Shown: positions 6,989-13,449 of the stretch, piece by piece
Numbering within the stretch: position 1 is the first letter of the stretch
Layout: each line of letters begins with the position of its first letter
Source of the DNA: CAYONM01 sp964405325
Lineage (GTDB): Bacteria > Planctomycetota > UBA11346
Assembly (NCBI GenBank): GCA_964405325.1
Contig: CAYONM010000031.1
Span: 1-23,954, forward strand
DNA length: 23,954 nt
Reading direction: 5' to 3'
The notes under the pieces: model-generated
The model's input: the letters and a program-made list of their open reading frames with translations, nothing else
The model's database searches: none
Told to the model about the DNA's origin: nothing
Program-made: the position numbers and the translations under genes

Positions 6989-9900
6989 ATGACCGAGCAG
7001 CATCACATGCCGGATATCGATCACGGCATCGAAGCCCTCACCGAAACCACCACGCCAGCGGAGTTGATGCGTAGACGCGGTCAGAAGACCAAATTGCGTA
7101 CCATCAACAAGAACAAGCTGCGGCAGTGGATGGAACAGGCCATTGCTCAGACCCGCGCTGGACGTGAAGACGAGTTCGATGACCGCGAAAAGGAAGAGCT
7201 GCTGGAGAAGACCCAGCAACAGCTTGAGGAGCTGATGGCCCGCGCGGCCCATGCCGAGGCTGCGGTGCAGGAGCGCGAGGTCCGTGACGCCGCCCTGCAG
7301 GAAGAGATCGAGACTCTGCGGTCTCGGGCGGCTGATGCCGAATCCACCGAGGAGCTCAATCAGGCCCTGGCCACCATCGAGACCCTGACCCGGCAGCGGG
7401 AAGAGGCGCAGAATGAGGCCGATGAGCTGCGGGCCGATCTGTATCAGGTTCAGGATCAGCTGAATGAGAAGATGACGCTGCTCCAGACCACCATCGACGA
7501 GAAGGACCGGCTCAAGACCACCATGCAGGAGCTGATGATCCGTGCCGGTGAGCTGAACAACGGCGTCCTGGGTCTGGATAATGAGTACTACGCTGGTCGG
7601 CATCAGACCGAAAACGAGCTGCCCGAGGACGCCGAGCAGAACGAGATCTTCTATCACGACTACGCGGTCGGCGCGAAGATCATCGAGACCCTGTCCCAGG
7701 ATCTCCGCCAGCTGCGGTCGATCACCACCGGTGACGAGGATCGGGGCTCACAGCCACAGCTGCTGGCCGCCGATCTGGAACTGCTGGAACAGTTGAAACA
7801 AGGCGGCCTGCATGCCGAAGACGTCCAGGAGCCGGTGGCCGGTCTGATCGAAGCCCTGGAAGGGGCTCGCGAGGAAGCTCTGGCCCAAGCCGCCAGTGCG
7901 CCCAACGTCATGGGTATCGGTGTCAACCAACAGATCATCAGCGAGGTGCCCGACGCCGAAGGCGATAACGCTGAGGTCCTGGCCGGCGCCACCCGTGTCG
8001 TGCGCGAATTAGCCGCCGCCTTCGCCAGCAGCAAAGGCCAGTTGCAGGCCCTGAAGGCCCTGGCCGATGAAGCCGACGAGGCGCGGCAGGTCAGCGATGA
8101 GGACCTGCACGAACTGGTTCAGGCCAATCACCGTCTGATCCGTGCCATCGTCGCCCAGGCCGAGCGGCTGGAGCTGGGCGTCCCCGATTCCTTGACCATG
8201 GAAGACATTCCGGCCAACGAACGCAGTGCTGCCGGCGAAGCCCTGGTGGCGCAATTCGCTGCTCGCCGACCCAGCCAGACCGTGGCGGCCAGCGACGAGT
8301 CGGGAGTCCGTGAAGCTGCCTCTGCCAGCGAAGCCGAACCTGTCAGTGCGGAGGCCGAACGGGAGCTGGCCCGGCAGCTGTTGGAAGCCGTGCGTGGCGA
8401 CGAGGATCTGGCCGAGAACGACCATGTTGCCGATCTGGCCATGGCCCTGGAGAGCGACGAGCAGGTCCCCGAGCTCGCTGACAGCTGTCGACAGACCATT
8501 GCCCTGTTGGGTGAGCGTCGGCAGCAGCTGGCTGACGAACTGGCGCAGGCCCGGACCGAGTTGGAAGAGCTGCGCAGTCAGGCTAGCGGCGACAAAGCAC
8601 CAACCGAAGCCATGGATGCCGGCGCCTCCGACAGCGAAGAACATCCACGGCTACCCGCCCTCGACAGCGCCGAAGCAGCCACTTCCGCCCTGGACGAAGC
8701 CCGGCAACGGCTGGCGGAGCTGGAACGCGAGCGCGACGAAGCGGTGCAGGAGCGCGACGAGATGGCCGAAAGCGGCCGCGAGGTGATCCAGCAGCTGAAT
8801 CAACAGAAAGCCGCCCGCGATCTGGAGATCGACCAGCTACGGGCGCGGGTTACTGCCTTGGATCATCTCAACCGTGCCTACATCGATGCGGTCACCGACA
8901 TGGCGCAATCCGCCCATCAGGCAGTCAGCGAGCACGCTGGCGAGGTGGACGAAGCCCAGTTGCCGGCCGCCACCACCGTTTTGGAGCAGGCGCTGGAATC
9001 CATGCCGGGCGATGACGACGTGCCGCTCTCCGAAGACGCTGCCGAGCGCATGATCAGCGCTACCCGGACCCTGACCGAAGCCTTCAAGGCCGACTACGAC
9101 CAGGCTCTGGGTGCTCGGGCCGATATCGCCGCCGGCGGCAAGGAAGTGATCGAGGTCCTCAATCAGCAGAAGGCCAGGTTGCTGGAGGAGAATCAGATCC
9201 TCTTCAAGGACGTGGAACAGGCGGAGGCTGCCCGGAATCAGGCCGAAGGCGAAGCCCGTGAATTGGCCGAGCGCGTGGTTGCCCTGGCCAGCGAACAAGC
9301 CGACGACGAGCAGCTGCAGGAAATGGTGGCCGACCTGGAAGCCAGCCTCAGCGACGACGCGGTACAGGGTGGTGATGAGCCCAGTTATGCTGTGGGCGCC
9401 AAAAAGATCCTGGAGAGCATGCGCCAGGTCTCCGATCGTCGAGTACGCGAACGTCTGACGGAATTGGAAGCCCAGCTGGCCCAGGATCAGGAGCGTTTGC
9501 AGACGCTGGGTGCGGAGCGCGAGCAGCTGCAGACCCAGGCCGACCAGCTGCATGAACAGCTGGCCGCGGCGCAAGGAACCCGGGATTCGTTGCAGGCCGA
9601 GCTGGCTGAATTGCAGCAACAGGGTAGCCAGGCCCAGGCTGCGCAGACCGCCGTTGGCGAGACGCAGGAACAGTTGCAACAGGCCGAACAGGAGCGTCAG
9701 GTTTTGGCCCAGCAGTTGGCTCAGGCGGAAGCGCAGCGGCAGGAGCTGGAAGACCGCCTGGCTCAGACTGAAGCCGCCCGCGTCGAATATGAGGCCCAGC
9801 ACACTGCCGATCAGGCCGTCTTGCAGGAACGTGCCGATCAGCGCGAGGCCCTGCAGCAGGCTCAGGACGAAGCGGCGCAATACAGCCAACAGTTGGAGGT

Positions 9901-11728
9901 GGCGGCGAAGGCGGCCGAGGCGGCCGAGGCCAAGCTGGAACAGGCTCAGGTCGAGATCGCCGAGTTGCGGGAAACCCAGGAGTGGGAGCGGGCCCAGGTG
10001 GAAGCCGCCCAGGCCAGCAGCGGTGAATTGGAGCAGCGGGTGGTGCAGGCTGAGCAGCAGGTTCAGCAGGCCCAGCAGCAGCTGGATGAGACCGCCGCCG
10101 AAGCAGCCACCCTCCGGCAGCAGGTGGAGCAGCTTCAGGCCGATAGCGAGCAGGTTCGCGGTCGCGCCCAGGAGAGCAGCGCCGAGGTAGCCAATCTCAG
10201 GGAACGTCTGGATGTCGCCCAGCGAGCCAGTGAAGAGGCGGAGGAATCGCTGCAGGCCTTGCAGGCCGAGCATCAAACCGCCCGTATCGAGCGCGATCGC
10301 CAGCGCGAGGACATAGAAACCGAGTTGGCGGATCTACGGGTACGCGCCGAAGAACAGGACGATCGCCAGGAGCAACTGGCCGAGCAGCTGCAGGCGGCCC
10401 GTGTTGCCAGCGAAGCACAGCAGCAGCGCGCCACCGAATTGGATCAGGAATGCCAGCGTTTGCGCGAACAGCTGAGCGAAGACCAGCAGGCACTGCAGAA
10501 CACTCGCGAAGAGTTGGAGACCCAGGTGGCGACGGCCAATTCTGCGGCTGCCGAACAGGCTGGCTTGCAGGAACAACTGCAGACCGCCCAGGACCAACTC
10601 GCCGAGTTGGATGCTTTGCCGGCGCAGCTACAGGCCGCCCAGGACCAACTCGCCGAGTTGGATGCTTTGCCAGCGCAGGTGCGTGAATTGACGCAGAGCC
10701 TGCAGCGCGAGCAGGAGCGGGCGGCCGAGTTGGAGCCGCTCACGGCGCAGCTCGCCGAGTTGGAGGGAAGCCTGCGCACCGAACGGGAACGTGTTGCCGA
10801 GTTGGAGCCGCTTCCCGAGCAGCTGCGTGACCTGCAGGCGGATCTGGAACGCAGTCGCGAGCTGATCGATGAGTTGCAGCAAACTGAAAGCGAGCTGCGC
10901 GCTGGGCGACAGGCCATGGATGAGGAACTTGCCGGCCTGGTGGCTGAGAAGAGCCGCTTGGACGAGGAATTAAGCGCTGCCAGTGCCGAGCGGGATCGCT
11001 TCCGCATCCTGCTGCGTGAGGCCCGTGCGGCCTTGGAGGAATACCGGGTGCGCGACAGCGAGACCACCGGGTTCCGCAACGAGCATGTCGACGAGCTGCG
11101 CAAGCGGCTGCAACGGGTGCAGGAGGAATACGACGACGCGCAAGTCCGCTTCGGCACCGATCTGGAGAGTCTACGGATCGAGAACACCGCCCTGCTCAAC
11201 CGAATCGAGGAACAGCAGCAGAGTATCGGTAGCCGCGATCAGCAGATTTTGGACCTGAAGAACCAGTTCGACGAAATCGGCGATGTTCGGATTGATAACA
11301 AGAGTCTGCAGGCTCAGGTCGACAACCTGGCTGGCGAAGTCGAGAGCATGCAGCGACGTAACCAGGAACTGGAGCAGCAGCTCGATGACCTGGGTCGCGA
11401 CAGCAGTCGGGCCACCGGGTTGCGCGAGGAGTTGGACCATCTGCAATCCGAACGCGAGGACCTGCTCAGCCGGGTCCGTTCCCTGGAAGACGATCTGGCC
11501 ATCGAACGCGGCCGGGTCGGTGGCCTGCAGGAGGCTCGCGACCAGTTGCGTGAGAGCTTCGATCGCGAGCGTGGTCGCCTGCAACAGAGCCTGCGCGAGG
11601 AGCGTCAGGCCCACGACGAGGCCATGGAACAGCTGCGCCGCCTGAAGAGCGAGGTTGCCGGTCTGCAGGCCCGCGTCCGTAGTCTGACCAGTACCGACGA
11701 CGATTTCGATCTCGGTCAGGACGGCTGA
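6989..11728 (+). CDS. Giant (1579-residue) coiled-coil protein, candidate cytoplasmic scaffold or filament protein
   Basis: I do not recognise a named family. The 1579-residue product is extremely rich in Glu, Gln, Ala, Leu and Arg and almost free of Cys, Trp and Pro-rich segments. There is no signal peptide, membrane helix, Walker A/B or ABC signature, so it is not an SMC/Rad50-type ATPase. Residues 1-60 form a basic, non-coil head (KTKLRTINKNKLRQWMEQAI). Residues about 60-190 are coiled coil. Residues about 190-840 alternate helical modules with acidic linkers: YAVGAK at 225 and 800, and GREVIQQLNQQKA/GKEVIEVLNQQKA at 596 and 717. Residues about 840-1570 are near-continuous heptad-like coil ending in an acidic DDDFDLGQDG tail. 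The head-coil-tail design recalls bacterial intermediate-filament-like and polar scaffold proteins, but this is architecture only. It is monocistronic by appearance, with a terminator-like hairpin downstream. The frame is open throughout and codon use matches neighbouring genes. Confidence 0.9.
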   Translation: MTEQHHMPDIDHGIEALTETTTPAELMRRRGQKTKLRTINKNKLRQWMEQAIAQTRAGREDEFDDREKEELLEKTQQQLEELMARAAHAEAAVQEREVRDAALQEEIETLRSRAADAESTEELNQALATIETLTRQREEAQNEADELRADLYQVQDQLNEKMTLLQTTIDEKDRLKTTMQELMIRAGELNNGVLGLDNEYYAGRHQTENELPEDAEQNEIFYHDYAVGAKIIETLSQDLRQLRSITTGDEDRGSQPQLLAADLELLEQLKQGGLHAEDVQEPVAGLIEALEGAREEALAQAASAPNVMGIGVNQQIISEVPDAEGDNAEVLAGATRVVRELAAAFASSKGQLQALKALADEADEARQVSDEDLHELVQANHRLIRAIVAQAERLELGVPDSLTMEDIPANERSAAGEALVAQFAARRPSQTVAASDESGVREAASASEAEPVSAEAERELARQLLEAVRGDEDLAENDHVADLAMALESDEQVPELADSCRQTIALLGERRQQLADELAQARTELEELRSQASGDKAPTEAMDAGASDSEEHPRLPALDSAEAATSALDEARQRLAELERERDEAVQERDEMAESGREVIQQLNQQKAARDLEIDQLRARVTALDHLNRAYIDAVTDMAQSAHQAVSEHAGEVDEAQLPAATTVLEQALESMPGDDDVPLSEDAAERMISATRTLTEAFKADYDQALGARADIAAGGKEVIEVLNQQKARLLEENQILFKDVEQAEAARNQAEGEARELAERVVALASEQADDEQLQEMVADLEASLSDDAVQGGDEPSYAVGAKKILESMRQVSDRRVRERLTELEAQLAQDQERLQTLGAEREQLQTQADQLHEQLAAAQGTRDSLQAELAELQQQGSQAQAAQTAVGETQEQLQQAEQERQVLAQQLAQAEAQRQELEDRLAQTEAARVEYEAQHTADQAVLQERADQREALQQAQDEAAQYSQQLEVAAKAAEAAEAKLEQAQVEIAELRETQEWERAQVEAAQASSGELEQRVVQAEQQVQQAQQQLDETAAEAATLRQQVEQLQADSEQVRGRAQESSAEVANLRERLDVAQRASEEAEESLQALQAEHQTARIERDRQREDIETELADLRVRAEEQDDRQEQLAEQLQAARVASEAQQQRATELDQECQRLREQLSEDQQALQNTREELETQVATANSAAAEQAGLQEQLQTAQDQLAELDALPAQLQAAQDQLAELDALPAQVRELTQSLQREQERAAELEPLTAQLAELEGSLRTERERVAELEPLPEQLRDLQADLERSRELIDELQQTESELRAGRQAMDEELAGLVAEKSRLDEELSAASAERDRFRILLREARAALEEYRVRDSETTGFRNEHVDELRKRLQRVQEEYDDAQVRFGTDLESLRIENTALLNRIEEQQQSIGSRDQQILDLKNQFDEIGDVRIDNKSLQAQVDNLAGEVESMQRRNQELEQQLDDLGRDSSRATGLREELDHLQSEREDLLSRVRSLEDDLAIERGRVGGLQEARDQLRESFDRERGRLQQSLREERQAHDEAMEQLRRLKSEVAGLQARVRSLTSTDDDFDLGQDG
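10577..10678 (+). repeat. In-frame 51-bp tandem duplication inside the coiled-coil gene
   Basis: Two adjacent 51-bp units (10577-10627 and 10628-10678) match at 48 of 51 positions. Each encodes a 17-residue unit of the form LQxAQDQLAELDALPAQ. Further degenerate echoes (AAELEPLTAQLAELE, VAELEPLPEQLRDL) follow. High nucleotide identity indicates a recent slippage or unequal-crossover duplication. Confidence 0.9.
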
Positions 11729-11735
11729 TACTTCC

Positions 11736-11758
11736 ATCAGAGGAGGTGCTGCCCCCTC
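11736..11758 (+). repeat. Diverged copy of the gap-edge repeat, palindromic
   Basis: Positions 11736-11754 match the 19-bp gap-edge repeat at 16 of 19 positions. GAGGAGGT (11740-11747) and GCCCCCTC (11751-11758) form an imperfect stem around GCT. The copy lies just after the coiled-coil gene. Confidence 0.55.
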
Positions 11759-11859
11759 GCGACTCCGGCGCACCCCCCCGGCGGCTTTCTCGCCACTGTC
11801 CCGCTGTGCAACCATGGTGTCGTTTGAAGACGCTGATGAAGTGGCTGGGATGGCGGCAT

Positions 11860-11890
11860 CAGGGCCATGCCGGAGCATGCCCCTGGTTTT
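11860..11890 (+). terminator. Possible Rho-independent terminator after the coiled-coil gene
   Basis: CAGGGCCATG (11860-11869) pairs with CATGCCCCTG (11876-11885) with one mismatch around CCGGAG, followed by GTTTT. The T-run is short. The site lies between convergent genes and could serve the plus-strand gene. Confidence 0.45.
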
Positions 11891-11915
11891 CAGGTGGCTC
11901 AAAGGACCAGGCGGC

Positions 11916-13232
11916 TCAGCTCATCAGCTTGCGGATCTCCGCCAGCTTGGCGTCCATCAGTGCTTTGCTGTCGGCTTCCAGATTCAGGCGCACCACCGGT
12001 TCGGTGTTGGAGGCGCGGACATTGCACCACCAGTCGTCGAAACGGACCGTCAGGCCGTCCAACTCCTCGGTCTTGCCGCCGATTTTGCGCAGTTTGGCGA
12101 AAACGCTGTCTTTGTCGGCCTTGAAGTTGATCTCGCCGGAGTGGTGGTACTTCAGCATTGGTGCCACCAGCCCAGACAGGCTCTCGGCCTGGCTGATCAC
12201 ATTGGCCAGCAGGATGAGGGCGTACAGACCAGAGTCGGCGCCGTAGAAATCGCGGAAGTAGTAGTGGCCGGACAGCTCGCCGGCAAAAATGGCTTTTTCC
12301 TGCTTCAAGGTCTGCTTGATGAAGCTGTGGCCAACCCGGGTCTCCACGGCGCGACCGCCCCACTGCTGGATCAGCTCGGGGACCACCTTGGAGGAACGCA
12401 AGTCGTAGGCAACGCAGGCGCCGGCTTCCTTGCCCAGGAAGTATTTGGCCAGCAGGGCAGTGGTGATGTCACAGGTGACGATGGTGCCGTTTTCATCCAC
12501 CAGGGCGCAACGATCACCGTCGCCATCGAAGGCAGCGCCGAAATCGGCGCCTTCAGCCTGCACACGGGCCTGCAGCTCGGGCAGGTTCTCGGGTTTCAGA
12601 GGATTGGCGTCGTGGTTGGGGAAACGACCATCGGGGTCGAAGTACAGGGGGATCAGTTCCAGACCGGGCAGCTTGGGCGCCAGATGCTGCAACATGGTGC
12701 CGATGATACCGTTGCCGCCGTCGACCACGATCTTCAAGGGGCGTTGCAGGTCCAAGAGCTGGGCCAGCTCCTCGCTGTAGGCGTTGATGGTGATTGCATC
12801 GCGGATGCTGCCGCCGGGATGTTTCACCACCGTGCCGGCGCGGGCGATCGTCTCGATCTCTTCCATACCGCTACCGGCGCCGACGGGCTTGAAGCCTGGG
12901 CCGGTGATCTTGATCCCGCCATATTCGGCCGGGTTGTGGCTGGCGGTGATCATGCAGCCGCCTTCGGTGTGCAGATGATGCATGCTGAAGGTCAGGCAGG
13001 GAGTGGAGTGCATCCCGGTATCGATCACCTGCACCCCGGCATCCACCAGTCCCTGGATCAGGTTCCGCTTCAGATCCGGGCCGGACACCCGCATGTCGCG
13101 GCTGACGCAGAAGGGCTTGCCGGCCAGGTCGAGGACCTGCGCGACGGCGTTGCCGATGTGATAGGCCAATTGGCCATCGAGCTGGTCGGGATACTGGCCA
13201 CGGATGTCGTAGGCTTTGAAGGGATCGGCCAT
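11916..13232 (-). CDS. manB: Phosphomannomutase/phosphoglucomutase (alpha-D-phosphohexomutase family)
   Basis: This 438-residue enzyme interconverts mannose-6-P and mannose-1-P (often also the glucose phosphates), feeding GDP-mannose and surface polysaccharide synthesis. All four active-site loops are present: the phosphoserine loop TASHNP (S98), the Mg loop DGDGDR (D236, D238, D240), the sugar-selecting loop GELSGH (318-323) and the phosphate-binding loop RASNTEP (406-412). The length is normal. The ATG at 13232 has AAGGAG 8 bases upstream; the long upstream in-frame extension reads through the secA leader and is not part of the fold. It is divergent from secA and convergent with the coiled-coil gene. 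ManA, the preceding step in the pathway, is encoded about 5 kb away. Substrate preference between mannose and glucose phosphates cannot be decided from these motifs; algC would be an alternative name. Confidence 0.94.
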   Translation of the reverse strand: MADPFKAYDIRGQYPDQLDGQLAYHIGNAVAQVLDLAGKPFCVSRDMRVSGPDLKRNLIQGLVDAGVQVIDTGMHSTPCLTFSMHHLHTEGGCMITASHNPAEYGGIKITGPGFKPVGAGSGMEEIETIARAGTVVKHPGGSIRDAITINAYSEELAQLLDLQRPLKIVVDGGNGIIGTMLQHLAPKLPGLELIPLYFDPDGRFPNHDANPLKPENLPELQARVQAEGADFGAAFDGDGDRCALVDENGTIVTCDITTALLAKYFLGKEAGACVAYDLRSSKVVPELIQQWGGRAVETRVGHSFIKQTLKQEKAIFAGELSGHYYFRDFYGADSGLYALILLANVISQAESLSGLVAPMLKYHHSGEINFKADKDSVFAKLRKIGGKTEELDGLTVRFDDWWCNVRASNTEPVVRLNLEADSKALMDAKLAEIRKLMS

Positions 13233-13240
13233 GGGGAGCG

Positions 13241-13246
13241 CTCCTT
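13241..13246 (-). promoter_or_regulatory. Ribosome binding site of manB
   Basis: AAGGAG on the minus strand lies 8 bases before the ATG at 13232 and decides the start of a frame that is otherwise open for another 650 bp upstream. Confidence 0.75.
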
Positions 13247-13384
13247 GAGAAGGCTGGGAACAAGACGTCGCGCAGTGTGGCGCAGCGTGCGCGCGTGCAA
13301 TCGGAGGCACCTGGATGGGCAGGAATGAGCGTGCGAGCCTCGATCTTGATCGGAGCGTACGCCACCGATGAAACGAGTTCCGGC

Positions 13385-13412
13385 TGGAGCCTCTGCTGCT
13401 GCTTCCTATAGT
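13385..13412 (+). promoter_or_regulatory. Candidate sigma-70-type promoter for secA
   Basis: TATAGT (13407-13412) is a good -10. TGGAGC (13385-13390), 16 bp upstream, is a weak -35 with 3 of 6 matches. The start site would fall about 30 bases before the secA ATG. Confidence 0.35.
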
Positions 13413-13449
13413 CCGCCGCTCGTTCGAAACGGTAGGGAGCAGACCGGAC

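Noticed and set aside
8837..10276. 479-codon minus-strand frame opposite the coiled-coil gene
   Set aside because: The coiled-coil frame has coherent heptad-like protein sequence and a good ribosome site. The antisense product is a Leu/Gly/Phe-rich mirror of CAG/GAG-type codons.
6989..11728. SMC/Rad50/MukB-type chromosome protein
   Set aside because: The length and coils fit, but there is no Walker A or B, no signature motif and no globular ATPase ends.
11814..13328. 504-codon plus-strand frame opposite manB
   Set aside because: The minus-strand phosphohexomutase has all four active-site loops, so the plus-strand frame is a shadow.
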